Shown: positions 25,455-34,607 of the stretch, piece by piece | How positions within the stretch are numbered: position 1 is the first letter of the stretch | Layout of the letters: each line of letters opens with the position of its first letter | From: Bradyrhizobium sp. WSM1743 | Lineage (GTDB): Bacteria; Pseudomonadota; Alphaproteobacteria; Rhizobiales; Xanthobacteraceae | Assembly: GCF_000473065.1 (NCBI RefSeq) | Contig: NZ_AXAZ01000012.1 | Location: 105,033-169,032 of the forward strand | Length of the DNA: 64,000 nt | Reading direction: 5' to 3' | Made by a program: the position numbers and the translations under genes | Notes under the pieces: generated by a model | What the model saw: only the letters and a program-made list of their open reading frames with translations | Database searches by the model: none | Told to the model about the DNA's origin: nothing

Positions 25455-26405
25455 TCAAGGCGTTGCCTTGCGTGACGAATAGATGACGCCGCCGCCGGCT
25501 TCCACCACCAGGCGCCCGTTCTCGTTCCTGATCTCTTCGATGCGGCCAAGACCGGGCACCTGTTGTCCGAGCACGGCCTCGATGACGCCGTTCGGGCCTT
25601 GCAGGATCGCAATGCCCTCATAGGCCTGGCGGACCGACCAGCCCTTGATCGTCTTGCGCGGCACAGGCGCACGCTCGGGCGCAGGCACTGATCCCGTGAA
25701 TTCGGGCGCTGCGACCGACGCCATCATCGGCCCTTGCTGTGACACGGGCTGCGATTGCGCCATTGCCGGCGCGGGAGCCTGCGCCTGTACCTGAGCGAGC
25801 TTGTCGAGCTTCACTGTGGAGGACGAGCTCACCCGCTCGATCCGGTCCAGGTTCTCGGCAAACCTGCCGAAGCGATCATTCGTCACCTTGCTCGATTGAT
25901 CGACCGCGGTGCGCAAGCCGTCGAGATTCTCGGACACGCCCGACACCTGCTTGCGCAGTTGCGCGACGGTCTCACGCAGAATTCTGATCTCCGCATTGGC
26001 TGCAGCGTTGTTCTGAGCGGGCTGGGTGGTGAGATAGGCGATCACGCCGGTGCAGGCGCAAACCACCAACATGGCAGCGACCGCCAGAGTTGCGAGCGGC
26101 GCGACCCATGTCGGACGGGGTGGCGGCGGCTTCGCCACGATCACCGCCGGCTTGATCACGGTCGGCGCAGGTTTTGGAATCGCCATCTTGTCGAGACGGG
26201 CCTTGGCACGAATGCGCTTCAGCCCCTCAAGAGCTTCCTTCGCGAGAGCCTCGTCGCTCGCCGCGGCCGATACACGCTTTGCGCTCGCAGCCCGCTTGGT
26301 CGCTCGCGTCGTATTGTCCTTTGTATCGCTCGCCTCCGGAGCAGGCTTCGCCGCCGCGGAGGCATCCGCGGTCGCGTTGGGACGAGCTTGTCCATCGGAC
26401 AACAT
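25455..26405 (-). CDS. Unknown membrane protein with coiled coil
   Basis: A 316-residue protein that I do not recognise. It has an A/K-rich cytoplasmic segment (1-99), one membrane helix (about 100-125, TWVAPLATLAVAAMLVVCAC), a predicted coiled coil (about 137-195, RILRETVAQLRKQVSGVSEN), a low-complexity Q/P/A linker and a compact C-terminal domain (about 250-316, beginning TIKGWSVRQAYEGIAILQGP). The topology would place the coiled coil and C-terminal domain in the periplasm. The C-terminal block resembles small beta-rich modules that follow similar stalks in other rhizobial proteins, but no function can be assigned. It ends 12 bp from the MarR gene, convergently. Confidence 0.75.
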   Translation of the reverse strand: MLSDGQARPNATADASAAAKPAPEASDTKDNTTRATKRAASAKRVSAAASDEALAKEALEGLKRIRAKARLDKMAIPKPAPTVIKPAVIVAKPPPPRPTWVAPLATLAVAAMLVVCACTGVIAYLTTQPAQNNAAANAEIRILRETVAQLRKQVSGVSENLDGLRTAVDQSSKVTNDRFGRFAENLDRIERVSSSSTVKLDKLAQVQAQAPAPAMAQSQPVSQQGPMMASVAAPEFTGSVPAPERAPVPRKTIKGWSVRQAYEGIAILQGPNGVIEAVLGQQVPGLGRIEEIRNENGRLVVEAGGGVIYSSRKATP

Positions 26406-27223
26406 GTGAAAATGCTCCGTTCGTTTCGATCTGTCGAACGGTGACGTTATTTGGCGAAGCTTGCCCGAAACTGCGCATCGAAAAACATTTCATCGTCGCG
26501 ATGCGACGCCGCATGAGTCAATCGCGCCATACACGTGGCGATAGTGCGACTCGAAAGACACACACTCGCCAAGATTTCACCAAGCTGGAGTTGCCGCACG
26601 AACATGAGTCAAATTGTCGCATGTGGAAAACCGAGCTCCGGGGTCAATCCGGGGTTGAAAACCCCTCGATATGCGTGACCCGGAGCACCACTCAAAATAG
26701 CTGTAATTCTACGGGGATGCGGAACTTTACAACCGGAACGATGCAAAACTAGTTAAAGATCCAAATCAACTGATGCGATTGAATACATCAAGAAACAACC
26801 TGAAACGAATCAACAGCATCAAGCCCGTGTAGCAATCGCTTTCTTACGCACGCTTGATCGGAAATCGGCAATTGTTACGGTCCTACTCAAGTGATTCTCG
26901 CCAGTTGGCGAGGAGATCGACACAGTTCAGCAGTGTTCGGACGCGATGAGCAACTTGGCGCAACTGTTCTAGGTCGTTTCTCAATCCGCTCCGCGAGGTG
27001 ATCCGTAAGACACCCGCCGAGCCTCACGCAGTAAGCGTTTCAGTATCGAGTCGAAGTAGCAGGCCTGTAAGACACAGGCACTGAATGCGTAGGGCTGCCC
27101 GCGAATATCGAAACCATAACAACGGTTCGCGGGAAGGAATGTCGTCAAACAGCATCGTTGCCGAGCCGGGGCATCACAACAACCAACCGGCCGCAACAAG
27201 TGCGAAACAGGGGCGAAAGACTG
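26406..27223. other. Long non-coding region upstream of the FtcR-type regulator
   Basis: About 820 bp without a convincing gene lie between divergent genes. Composition is clearly lower in GC from about 26690 to 26980 than in the flanks. Two dyads stand out: GGGGTT-GAA-AACCCC at 26651-26665 and CTCGCCA-GT-TGGCGAG at 26897-26912. The region is large enough for a complex promoter, a long 5' leader or a small RNA. Confidence 0.5.
26897..26912. promoter_or_regulatory. Perfect dyad CTCGCCA-GT-TGGCGAG upstream of ftcR
   Basis: Seven-base arms with a two-base centre lie about 310 bp upstream of the regulator start. It could be a protein operator or an RNA hairpin within a long leader. No known site was matched. 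Confidence 0.35.
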
Positions 27224-27994
27224 ATGTATATTATCGTTGATGATCGCGAGAGCGTCGCGAACAGCTACGTCGGAGGGCTCGTTCGCGAAGGTGTATCGTC
27301 GATCGGCTTCTCCTCCGGAGAATTCTGGGACTGGCTGCAATCTGCGAGTGAATCGGATCTGGCGGCGGTAGACGCCTTTCTCCTTGGGGATTGCGATGCC
27401 CGCGGAAGCCTGCCGCGGGCGATGCGCAAGCGCTCCTCGGCGCCCATCATCGCCATGAGCGGCCAGAAGATGCTCAAGAACACGCTGGAGCTGTTCGAAT
27501 CGGGCGTCGACGACGTCGTACACGTGCCGATTCACCTGCGCGAGATCCTCGCCCGAACGGCCGCAATCGCGCGCCGCCGGGTGGGCGAGCTACCGAGGCC
27601 CTGCGAGAGCAGGATCCAGGTCTTCTTCAACGGCCGTGACCCCGAGATCGCGGGCCACGCCCTCACCCTGCCCCGCCGCGAACTGCGCATTCTCGAATAT
27701 ATGGTCGCCAACCACGGCAAGTGGATCACCAAGACGCAGATCTTCAACGCGGTCTACGGCATCTTCGAGTCCACCTTCGACGAGAGCGTGATCGAGAGTC
27801 ACGTCAGCAAGCTGCGCAAGAAGCTCCGCGACCGCCTCGGCTTCGACGCGATCGTGGCCCGGCGTTACGTCGGATACCGCCTCAACATCCCGGCCGGCGA
27901 GACCCTCGACGAGCCGGTGCAGGAGCTCGACGACGTCGGCATCCTCCTGAACAGGGCGCATGCTGCCCCGGCGGCATACCCGGCCGGAAACTGA
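27224..27994 (+). CDS. ftcR: Flagellar master regulator of the FtcR/LafR type (OmpR-like)
   Basis: A 256-residue two-domain protein. The N-terminal receiver-like domain starts MYIIVDDRESVANSYVGGLVREG and the C-terminal domain is an OmpR/PhoB-type winged helix (LPRRELRILEYMVANHGKW, then ESHVSKLRKKLRDRLG and RYVGYRLN). This layout matches Brucella FtcR and the Bradyrhizobium regulator LafR, which head flagellar gene regulation. The receiver is degenerate: an aspartate lies in AAVDAFLLGD but the acidic pocket is weak, so phosphorylation is uncertain. The ATG at 27224 is chosen since the family starts there. It lies just outside the main flagellar block, convergent with it and preceded by a long non-coding region. 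Confidence 0.88.
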   Translation: MYIIVDDRESVANSYVGGLVREGVSSIGFSSGEFWDWLQSASESDLAAVDAFLLGDCDARGSLPRAMRKRSSAPIIAMSGQKMLKNTLELFESGVDDVVHVPIHLREILARTAAIARRRVGELPRPCESRIQVFFNGRDPEIAGHALTLPRRELRILEYMVANHGKWITKTQIFNAVYGIFESTFDESVIESHVSKLRKKLRDRLGFDAIVARRYVGYRLNIPAGETLDEPVQELDDVGILLNRAHAAPAAYPAGN

Positions 27995-28112
27995 CGGCAA
28001 GACACTGCCACGAAACCGGCAACGGCCTCTGCGAAGCTTCGCGGAGGCCGTTTGCATTTTCAGAGGCAGAGACCCGAAGGCACCCACTTCGCTCGAAAGC
28101 ACTTTAAGGCCC

Positions 28113-28272
28113 GACGGGCCTGAGCGCACGCCTCATCCTTCGAGACGACCGCTTCGTGGTCCCTCAGGACGAGGCAAAGTGGCAGCGATGCCTGTTAAGG
28201 CTTAAGGCTGCCGCCGCCGCACACTCCGCCCTGATCCTGAGGCCCGCCAAAGGCGGGCGTCTCGAAGGATGC
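28113..28272. repeat. Dispersed intergenic repeat (type D, copy 2)
   Basis: Outer arms CATCCTTCGAGACG (28134-28147) and CGTCTCGAAGGATG (28258-28271) are perfect inverted copies. An internal CCCGCC-AAA-GGCGGG hairpin precedes the second arm. The left part matches the repeat at 23200-23250. It lies between convergent ftcR and the flagellar operon end and may terminate both transcripts. Confidence 0.75.
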
Positions 28273-28282
28273 GCCTCACGCT

Positions 28283-28741
28283 CTACGGCTTCTGCTGGAA
28301 TTCTTCCTTGGACACGTAGTTGAAGTCCTCGACCAGGACGTCCTGGACGATGTCGGCCTGCATCCGCTCGTTGACGCGCTGCTTGATCGCCGTCGTCAGA
28401 ATGGAGAGGTCGTAACGGGCGAGCTTCCTGAAGTCGAGACGCTCGTCGGCATAGATCCTGCGAAAGGCCTCGTCGACGACGAACGGCTCCGGCGGAACGT
28501 TCAGCTGGTGCATGGTCCGCGCCTCCATGGTGTAGACGAAGCGCGCGACGATGTAGCCCTGCACGTTGCCGTTCTCGACCATGGGCACGCTCAGGGCCCG
28601 CGTCTTCTGATATTGCAACCCGTCGAGATACTCGTCCTTCGCCGGCAGCAGGCTGCCGTTCTCCTTCCAATAGGCGACGGCATAGCTCGTGCCCGCGGTG
28701 AGGATGCACACCCAGAGTCCGGCCAGCACCAGTCTGATCAT
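28283..28741 (-). CDS. FliL-like membrane protein at the end of the flagellar operon
   Basis: A 152-residue protein with one N-terminal membrane helix (LVLAGLWVCILTAGTSYAVAY) and a periplasmic domain. The C-terminal part reads LTTAIKQRVNERM followed by VQDVLVEDFNYV, which follows the FliL pattern of a helix with R-V-N and a last strand. FliL proteins surround the stator. A clearer fliL is at 48575-49018, so this may be a second, divergent FliL-type protein. Its start overlaps the preceding gene by 4 bp. I am moderately sure that it is flagellar and less sure of the FliL relation. Confidence 0.65.
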   Translation of the reverse strand: MIRLVLAGLWVCILTAGTSYAVAYWKENGSLLPAKDEYLDGLQYQKTRALSVPMVENGNVQGYIVARFVYTMEARTMHQLNVPPEPFVVDEAFRRIYADERLDFRKLARYDLSILTTAIKQRVNERMQADIVQDVLVEDFNYVSKEEFQQKP

Positions 28742-29250
28742 TTTCCGTCCTGCACTGTGCGACCGGTATAGGTGCCGTCCGACTCGGCCTCCTTGACCGC
28801 CTTGACGATGATGCTCGCGACCTCACGTACCGCGTCGTAGTGCATTTCCAGAATTGAACGATTCCGCTCGAGCTTCTCCCGTAGCCGCTGAATCTCCTCG
28901 GTGATCTCGACTTCGCCGCCGAGATGCATCCGCGCCCGCATCAGGCGGACGAACTCGAGCATGCTCCGGCTCTTCCGGGCGCTGAAGTCGTCGAAATCGA
29001 TCTTCTGCCCCGTCGCGAGCGCGACCGTCTCCTCCTCGACGATACTCGCGAGCCGGCGGATTGCGGCCAGGAGGCCACGCACCTCGTCCGATCTCACTGC
29101 ATCCGCGGCGTCGGCCATCGCCTCTCCACTCGCGATCGGCAGCAGGACGGGCAGCAGCGCATCGCTTGCCGCTGCTTTCGTCGTCATCACCTCGGTATCC
29201 GCGACCGCCGGGTCTATCGCCATGGCTGCCGCGCCTTCTAGTACCTGCAT
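28738..29250 (-). CDS. FlgN-like export chaperone (tentative)
   Basis: A 170-residue mostly helical protein. The central part AIRRLASIVEEETVALATGQ, then FSARKSRSMLEFVRLM, and a long final helix pair with REKLERNRSILEMHYDAVRE follow the FlgN layout, where glutamate-rich helices embrace the C-termini of FlgK and FlgL. Both clients are encoded in the same operon. The ATG at 29250 is preferred over a TTG six codons upstream. Sequence similarity in this family is weak, so the assignment relies on helix pattern and context. Confidence 0.65.
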   Translation of the reverse strand: MQVLEGAAAMAIDPAVADTEVMTTKAAASDALLPVLLPIASGEAMADAADAVRSDEVRGLLAAIRRLASIVEEETVALATGQKIDFDDFSARKSRSMLEFVRLMRARMHLGGEVEITEEIQRLREKLERNRSILEMHYDAVREVASIIVKAVKEAESDGTYTGRTVQDGK

Positions 29251-29292
29251 CGGAAATTCACCCCTCAACTTCTGTCACTCGTTCGCGGATCA

Positions 29293-29769
29293 TCATCCGG
29301 CGTTCCCCGCAGCGTCCGGCCCGGCAGGATGCGCGGCGGCGAGCTGCTTGGCGATGCCAATGCCCTTGCCATTTGCCAGCTGGTTGCCAAGCTGCTCTGC
29401 AAGCATCGACTTCCAGACGCCGCCAGCCGTGCCCTTGCCAAAGACCTCCTCCGACTCCTTCGGCAACATCGTCTCGACGAAGGTCTGGAGGATGAAGGCT
29501 TCGAACTTCCGGTAGACCTCGCCGGATGCCGGCGCCTTGATCACCTGCACGGGAGCCCCGTTCACTGCACCCGACTGCGCTTCGGCGACCTTCGCCGCGG
29601 ATTGATCGGCAGCCGCAGCGGCCTTGCCGACCTCCGCGTCCATCGTGGCGGCGAAATCGGCGCCCGAGGATTTCAGCGCGTCGAGCTTCGCGGTCGCCGT
29701 GCGCTGCGTCACGGGGTCGGCGGCTTCGAGGACATCGAGAACGAGGTCTGGCGTCGCTGTCACGATCAT
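29293..29769 (-). CDS. flgJ: Rod-binding protein, FlgJ N-terminal-domain type
   Basis: A 158-residue protein. The C-terminal half has the rod-binding signature (FEAFILQTFVETMLPK, then FGKGTAGGVWKSMLAEQLG and GIGIAKQL). There is no muramidase domain, as usual in alphaproteobacteria where lytic activity is on a separate protein (see 38488-39069). It acts in the periplasm as a scaffold for rod assembly. Start ATG 29769 overlaps the upstream stop by 4 bp. The very long reading frame upstream of this ATG is not coding. Confidence 0.85.
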   Translation of the reverse strand: MIVTATPDLVLDVLEAADPVTQRTATAKLDALKSSGADFAATMDAEVGKAAAAADQSAAKVAEAQSGAVNGAPVQVIKAPASGEVYRKFEAFILQTFVETMLPKESEEVFGKGTAGGVWKSMLAEQLGNQLANGKGIGIAKQLAAAHPAGPDAAGNAG

Positions 29770-30185
29770 GTCTTGTTCCGGTTGGCTGGCGGTGGCATCC
29801 ACGTGCGCACGGTAAGGCTCGTTCCCGTCATTTCCTCGAGCGAGCGCTTCTCGGCGTCGCGAAGCTTGTCTGCGAGCGCGGCCTTCGCGACCTCCTCGAG
29901 CTGCTTCACGCGGCGGGTCTCGCGGCGGACCTGGTCGAGCTGTCGCGAGGCCTGCTCCTTCACGGCGCGCGCGCCGACGCTCGTCCTGTTGAGCCGCCGA
30001 GCGATTGATTCGCTCGTTGATCCCGCCGGCGGCCTTCCATCGTTCAGGGCTCCGACCAGCCATTCCTGCTCGTCCTGCAGGCTGCGCTCCTGCTGCCGCA
30101 ATTGCGCGAGCTGCCATTCGGACAGCCGAAGCTGGAGCTTCACCAGCGAGACCATCCGGCCGAGCTTGTCCGCGCGCGACGTCAT
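29766..30185 (-). CDS. FliJ-like coiled-coil protein (tentative)
   Basis: A 139-residue charged helical protein with two coiled-coil segments (LVKLQLRLSEWQLAQLRQQE and VRRETRRVKQLEEVAKAALA). Size and helix hairpin fit FliJ, the export-ATPase stalk protein, but there is no diagnostic residue pattern and it is not next to fliI. It lies between fliR and flgJ with 6 bp and 4-bp-overlap junctions, so it is certainly part of the operon. Alternative: another export chaperone. Confidence 0.6.
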   Translation of the reverse strand: MTSRADKLGRMVSLVKLQLRLSEWQLAQLRQQERSLQDEQEWLVGALNDGRPPAGSTSESIARRLNRTSVGARAVKEQASRQLDQVRRETRRVKQLEEVAKAALADKLRDAEKRSLEEMTGTSLTVRTWMPPPANRNKT

Positions 30186-30191
30186 GACCGG

Positions 30192-30944
30192 TCACTCCGC
30201 GAGCCACGACGAGACGCCGAGCATGAACTGCGTCAGCAGCTCGTCGCTGGTGAGGTAGAGCAGCAGGAAGCCGCCGAACAGCACGAAGGGCACCGAGATG
30301 AAATAGACCGGAATTGCCGGCGTCAGCTTGTTGATCAGGCCAACCGCCAGGTTGACGATGACGGAATAGACGATGAAGGGGCTCGCGATCCGCAGCGTCA
30401 GCACGAACGCTTCCGACAGGCGGCCGACGAGCAGGTCGAGCGCCATGCTGCCGCCGAGCCTGTTGCCGGGATGCCAGACGTCGTAGGAGTTCATCAGCCC
30501 GCGCAGCACCTGCCAATGCTGGTCGGTCATGAAGAACAGCGTGGTGACGGCCGCCATGATCAGCGGCACGAGGGCCGGCGCCGGATCGGTGTCGCCGACC
30601 GGTGTGCCCGGGATGTTGCTGAGCCCGATCGCACTCGCCATCACGGTCGCCATGGTCTGGAGGGCGAGGAAGAACACCCGCCCACCGAGCCCGATGACGC
30701 TGCCAACCACGAGCTCGGAGCAGATCAGGAGCGCCAGCGTCAGCGGCGCCGCATTGTCCGTGAGCGGTTTCAGGATCGAGACGAGGATCGGCGTCAGCGC
30801 AAACGTCGTGACCAGCGCGACGAACAGGCGCACCTGGGGCGGAACGTTGACACTGGAATAGCCGGGCACCAGCATCAGGCAGGCGCCGATGCGGCAGAAC
30901 ACGATGAACGTCACCAGCACGCTGTCGGCGAGCCCAGAGATCAC
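30192..30944 (-). CDS. fliR: Flagellar export apparatus protein FliR
   Basis: A 250-residue membrane protein with about six helices. The first reads [22 protein letters not shown], and [21 protein letters not shown] is a FliR hallmark. It forms the export gate core with FliP and FliQ. The start is a GTG at 30944 whose last two bases overlap the flhA stop (GTGA), so translation is coupled. The longer frame upstream lies inside flhA and is rejected. Confidence 0.93.
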   Translation of the reverse strand: MISGLADSVLVTFIVFCRIGACLMLVPGYSSVNVPPQVRLFVALVTTFALTPILVSILKPLTDNAAPLTLALLICSELVVGSVIGLGGRVFFLALQTMATVMASAIGLSNIPGTPVGDTDPAPALVPLIMAAVTTLFFMTDQHWQVLRGLMNSYDVWHPGNRLGGSMALDLLVGRLSEAFVLTLRIASPFIVYSVIVNLAVGLINKLTPAIPVYFISVPFVLFGGFLLLYLTSDELLTQFMLGVSSWLAE

Positions 30945-33022
30945 GATACGGCTCCGAGTGCCCTGATCTCGGCGCTGCGCGCGACTTCGACATGCGACAG
31001 AATCGGCAGGGTCGGGAACACCCGCTCCAGGATCATCCTGACATAGGGACGGGCCTCGGGGGTCACCGCCAGCACCACGCTGGTGCCGCTTTCGGTGAAC
31101 TTGCGGATCGTGGCGCTGGCTTCCGTCGCGAACTGCTCGATCAGTCGCGGGTCGGCGTCGAACGCGACGACATCGCCCTTGGCGTCGCGCTTCAGGCTTT
31201 GGTGGAAAGCGAGGTCCCAGCGGTTGCCGAGACGGACCACGTTGAGCACGCCATTGTCGGAGAGGTCGCCACAGATCTGCTGGGCAAGACGCGTCCGCAC
31301 GTGCTCTGCGACCTGCTCGGAGCGCCGCACATGGGGCGCGATCTCGGCAATCGCCTCGAGGATCAGATGGAGGTTGCGGATCGACACGCGCTCGGCCAGC
31401 AGGATCTTCAGGATGGCCAGCAGGCCCGAATAGGAGATCTGCGAGGGGCAGAGATCCTCGACCAGGCGCTTGTATTCGGGATCGAGCTGGTCGAGCAGGG
31501 CGCGCATGTCCTTGTAGGACAGGAGCTGGGCGAGGTTCGCCCTGATCACTTCGCTCAAATGCGTGAGCAGCACCGACAGGTTGTCGACCGGCTTGCAGCC
31601 CTGCCGCTTGACCTCGTCGGTGAAGGCTTCCGTCACCCACAGCGCCTTCATGCCGAAGGCGGGTTCAATCACCTCGTCGCCCGGCACGTCCGGCTTGCCG
31701 TCCTTGTCGACCAGCACCAGCACCTCGCCGAGCCTGAGCTCACCATGGGCGACGCGCGTGTCGTGAATCCGGATCTGGTAGCTCTTGGGGTCGATCGACA
31801 GATTGTCGGTGAGCTTGATCTCGGGAATGACGAATCCGTACTGCTTGGCGAACTTCTTGCGGATCTTGGCCACACGGTGGGCAAGCTCGGTGCGCGAGCC
31901 CAGGAGATGGACCGAAAGGTGGCCGCCGAGCGCCAGCTCGATCTCGGCGGTCTTGAGCTGCTCCTTGACGGATTCCTTGGCCTCGTTCTGGGCACGCTCG
32001 TCGGCCCTGCGCGCATCCTCCTTCTGTTTCAGCGCGGCCTGCCGCTTCGGCAGCGAATAGCCGACGAAGGCCATGACACCCCCAAGCAGCACGAAGGGCG
32101 CCATCGGCAGCCCCGGCATCAGGGCGAGCACGAACATCATCAGCGCGGCAGCCGACACTGCGCGCGGATAGCCGCCGAGCTGCCGCAGCACCGCCTGCTC
32201 CGCCGAGCCCCTGGTGCCGCCCTTGGAGACCAAGAGGCCCGCCGACAGCGACACGATCAGCGCCGGCATCTGCGACACCAGACCATCGCCGACGGAGAGC
32301 TTGGTGTAGACGTCGGCGGCGCGGGACAGGGTCAATCCGTGATGGGTGACGCCGATGACGATGCCGCCGAAGATGTTGATCGCGGTGATGATGAGGCCGG
32401 CGATGGCGTCGCCGCGCACGAACTTCGAGGCGCCGTCCATGGCGCCGAAGAATGCGCTCTCCTCTTCGAGCTCGCGCCGCCGGCGCTGGGCTTCCTTGTC
32501 GTCGATCAGGCCTGCGGACAGGTCCGCGTCGATCGCCATCTGCTTGCCGGGAATGGCGTCCAGGGTGAAACGGGCGCCGACTTCGGCGATGCGCGTCGCA
32601 CCCTTGGTGATCACGACGAAATTCACCGTAACTAGGATCGCGAAGATGATCAGGCCGATGACGAAGTCACCCCCCATGACGAACTTCGAGAAGCCGGCAA
32701 CGACGTGGCCCGCGGCCTGTTCGCCCTCCCCTCCCCGCGACAGGATCAGGCGCGTCGTCGCGATGTTCAGCGCCAGGCGCAGGATCGTCGCGATCAGCAG
32801 CACGGTCGGGAAGGCCGAGAAATCGAGCGGCCGCTGAATCCACAGCGCGACCATCAGGATCAGCGCCGAAAGTGCGATCGAGAACGCGAGGCCGAGATCG
32901 ATCAGGATCGGAGGAATCGGCAGGAACAGGATCGTGAGCATGGTCACGATGCCGCCAGCAAAAAAGGCATCCGCCCCCAGGCGGCGCGGATTGGGCAGGC
33001 TAGCAGCTAACGTATCGGCCAT
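30941..33022 (-). CDS. flhA: Flagellar export apparatus protein FlhA
   Basis: A 693-residue protein of normal length. The N-terminal half has about eight membrane segments with the family signature [20 protein letters not shown] followed by an acidic loop ([14 protein letters not shown]). The C-terminal cytoplasmic half (after about residue 340) has [15 protein letters not shown] and the chaperone-docking domain, with [16 protein letters not shown] and [15 protein letters not shown]. FlhA channels protons and docks export substrates. It is separated from upstream fliQ by 75 bp. Confidence 0.96.
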   Translation of the reverse strand: MADTLAASLPNPRRLGADAFFAGGIVTMLTILFLPIPPILIDLGLAFSIALSALILMVALWIQRPLDFSAFPTVLLIATILRLALNIATTRLILSRGGEGEQAAGHVVAGFSKFVMGGDFVIGLIIFAILVTVNFVVITKGATRIAEVGARFTLDAIPGKQMAIDADLSAGLIDDKEAQRRRRELEEESAFFGAMDGASKFVRGDAIAGLIITAINIFGGIVIGVTHHGLTLSRAADVYTKLSVGDGLVSQMPALIVSLSAGLLVSKGGTRGSAEQAVLRQLGGYPRAVSAAALMMFVLALMPGLPMAPFVLLGGVMAFVGYSLPKRQAALKQKEDARRADERAQNEAKESVKEQLKTAEIELALGGHLSVHLLGSRTELAHRVAKIRKKFAKQYGFVIPEIKLTDNLSIDPKSYQIRIHDTRVAHGELRLGEVLVLVDKDGKPDVPGDEVIEPAFGMKALWVTEAFTDEVKRQGCKPVDNLSVLLTHLSEVIRANLAQLLSYKDMRALLDQLDPEYKRLVEDLCPSQISYSGLLAILKILLAERVSIRNLHLILEAIAEIAPHVRRSEQVAEHVRTRLAQQICGDLSDNGVLNVVRLGNRWDLAFHQSLKRDAKGDVVAFDADPRLIEQFATEASATIRKFTESGTSVVLAVTPEARPYVRMILERVFPTLPILSHVEVARSAEIRALGAVS

Positions 33023-33097
33023 GGGTCACCGGCAGAGGGGTCCACCCGTAATCTGCCGCGCAAAGCTTACGCGAGGGTGGTGCCGGGGCTGTCCGGA

Positions 33098-33364
33098 TCA
33101 GAAGCCGTGCTCGATCCGCGAATAGACCATCTCGGTGAAGGTCGACAGATGCGCGCCGATGAAGGAGCCGGAGACGGCAACGACCAGGAGAATGACGATG
33201 ATCTTCGGAACGAAGGTCAGCGTCACCTCCTGGATCTGGGTCAGAGCCTGGATCAGTGCGATGACGGTGCCGACCAGCATCGCGGCGCCAACCGCCGGCC
33301 CGGAGGCGACGATGATGGTCCAGATCGCAGCCTGGACGATGTCGAGGGCGTCTCGCTCGTTCAT
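33098..33364 (-). CDS. fliQ: Flagellar export apparatus protein FliQ
   Basis: An 88-residue protein with two membrane helices (AAIWTIIVASGPAVGAAMLV and VTLFVPK-type region followed by IIVILLVVAVSGSFIG). The loop VGTVIALIQALTQIQEVTL is the FliQ signature. Four to five copies build the export gate ring with FliP and FliR. The start overlaps the flgD stop by 4 bp. Confidence 0.93.
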   Translation of the reverse strand: MNERDALDIVQAAIWTIIVASGPAVGAAMLVGTVIALIQALTQIQEVTLTFVPKIIVILLVVAVSGSFIGAHLSTFTEMVYSRIEHGF

Positions 33365-33783
33365 GACTGGCTGATCGTGAGGCCGGGCCCGACGGCGACC
33401 TTCGTGCCGTCCTGAAGGGTCGCGATGGAGCCGTCGCTGTTGATGGCGACCGAGACGACCTCGCCGCTGAAACTGGCACCGGTCGAGTCGGTGAAGCTGA
33501 CTGTCTTCCCGATCAGCCCGTTGGCTTGCGACAAGGATTGCGAAGACAGCAGCGCGTCCAGCTTCGAATTCGTCTGCATCGCCTGCTCGACCGTCGAGAG
33601 CTGGGCGAACTGACTCATATATTGCGAGGTATCCATCGGATTAGTCGGGTCCTGGTTCTTCATCTCGGCGACGAGGAGCTGAAGAAACGTGTTGTAGTCC
33701 ACGCTGTTGCTCGACGTCGCCGAGGTGGAGCTGGTCGAGCTGGACGACTTGCCGGTCGTGTCGGTCGCGCTGGTGACGTTCAT
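33361..33783 (-). CDS. flgD: Hook-capping scaffold protein FlgD, short form
   Basis: A 140-residue protein with the FlgD N-terminal signature (VDYNTFLQLLVAEMKNQDPT, then NPMDTSQYMSQFAQLSTVEQ). It lacks most of the C-terminal Ig/tudor domains of enterobacterial FlgD (about 230 residues), as is usual in rhizobia. It caps the growing hook and is exported. The N-terminus is rich in S and T. It lies between flbT and fliQ. Confidence 0.93.
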   Translation of the reverse strand: MNVTSATDTTGKSSSSTSSTSATSSNSVDYNTFLQLLVAEMKNQDPTNPMDTSQYMSQFAQLSTVEQAMQTNSKLDALLSSQSLSQANGLIGKTVSFTDSTGASFSGEVVSVAINSDGSIATLQDGTKVAVGPGLTISQS

Positions 33784-33798
33784 CTAGCCTCTCCGCTG

Positions 33799-34209
33799 TC
33801 AGGCAGCTTCGACTGGGGAAATCGTGGCGGCGCCGGCCAGGATGGCCTGCTCCACCGGGAACAGGGCCCGAATCCGCTTGAGCGCCTCGAAGTAGCGGGT
33901 CGCCCCGACCAGTTCGTCGATCGCGCCGAGTCCATCCAGCATCTCGCGGCTCTCGCACACCGCACATAGGGCTGCGTGATGCTGCGCGTAGAGCGCCGCA
34001 GCGTCGCGGACGTCGGTCGGGTTCATCAGCATGAGCTGGACGATGAAATAGAGCTGCCGCAGCGCCGTGGTGGCGTCGGAAGCCTGCATGACCTGCCCTT
34101 CGAGCAGGAACATCACGTCGTTGACGAGCTCGACGGAGACCTTGCGGTCCACGCGGAGCACCGCGCCGTTGATGTAGATCCGTTCGCCTGCACGCAAGGA
34201 GATCTTCAT
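33799..34209 (-). CDS. flbT: Flagellin post-transcriptional regulator FlbT
   Basis: A 136-residue cytoplasmic protein starting MKISLRAGERIYINGAVLRV, the FlbT signature, followed by FLLEGQVMQASDATTALRQL and YFIVQLMLMNP. In Caulobacter FlbT binds the flagellin mRNA 5' leader and controls its stability or translation. The two flagellin genes here have conserved structured leaders, which are its likely targets. Its ATG shares one base with the flaF stop (TAATG), so both are co-translated. Confidence 0.93.
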   Translation of the reverse strand: MKISLRAGERIYINGAVLRVDRKVSVELVNDVMFLLEGQVMQASDATTALRQLYFIVQLMLMNPTDVRDAAALYAQHHAALCAVCESREMLDGLGAIDELVGATRYFEALKRIRALFPVEQAILAGAATISPVEAA

Positions 34210-34553
34210 TAAAGCGCGTCTCGGATCAGGCGGTTGATTTCGATGAGCTGCACCACGTCGTTCGACCGCTGTTCGCGGAGACGGTCGGCTTCCTTGACGA
34301 CCCACAAGCCGATCGAGATGATGTCGGCGCGCAGCTTGTCCGGGAGCCCGTTTTCCGGGTGCGCGAGATCCTCGATGAAGATGGTCCACAGCCGCCGCAC
34401 ATAGAGCAGGCTCTCGACCAGGTCCTCGAGGCTGAAGCGCCCCTTCTGGATCCGTTCGAGCCGGTCGATGCCGAGGCTGAGCGCCTGCCGCTCGCGGCTT
34501 CGCGCCTCATAGCCACTTTCGTCAACGACCGCTTCATAGGCTTCAAACGTCAT
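34209..34553 (-). CDS. flaF: Flagellin synthesis regulator FlaF
   Basis: A 114-residue protein with the FlaF layout: AYEAVVDESGYEARSRERQAL at the start, LLYVRRLWTIFIEDLAHPENGLP in the middle, and IISIGLWVVKEADRLR near the end. In Caulobacter FlaF binds flagellin and acts opposite to FlbT. The ATG at 34553 follows an AGAG-type site, and ten upstream codons are not conserved in the family. It is one base overlapping with flbT and follows flgL. Confidence 0.93.
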   Translation of the reverse strand: MTFEAYEAVVDESGYEARSRERQALSLGIDRLERIQKGRFSLEDLVESLLYVRRLWTIFIEDLAHPENGLPDKLRADIISIGLWVVKEADRLREQRSNDVVQLIEINRLIRDAL

Positions 34554-34607
34554 CAGGACCACTCTTCGCAGGAGACCGAACAACTAGACAAGGTGACGAG
34601 CCCCGGG

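Noticed and set aside
26174..26752. 192-codon plus-strand frame overlapping the unknown membrane protein start
   Set aside because: Part is antisense to the better supported gene, and the rest has no features or ribosome site.
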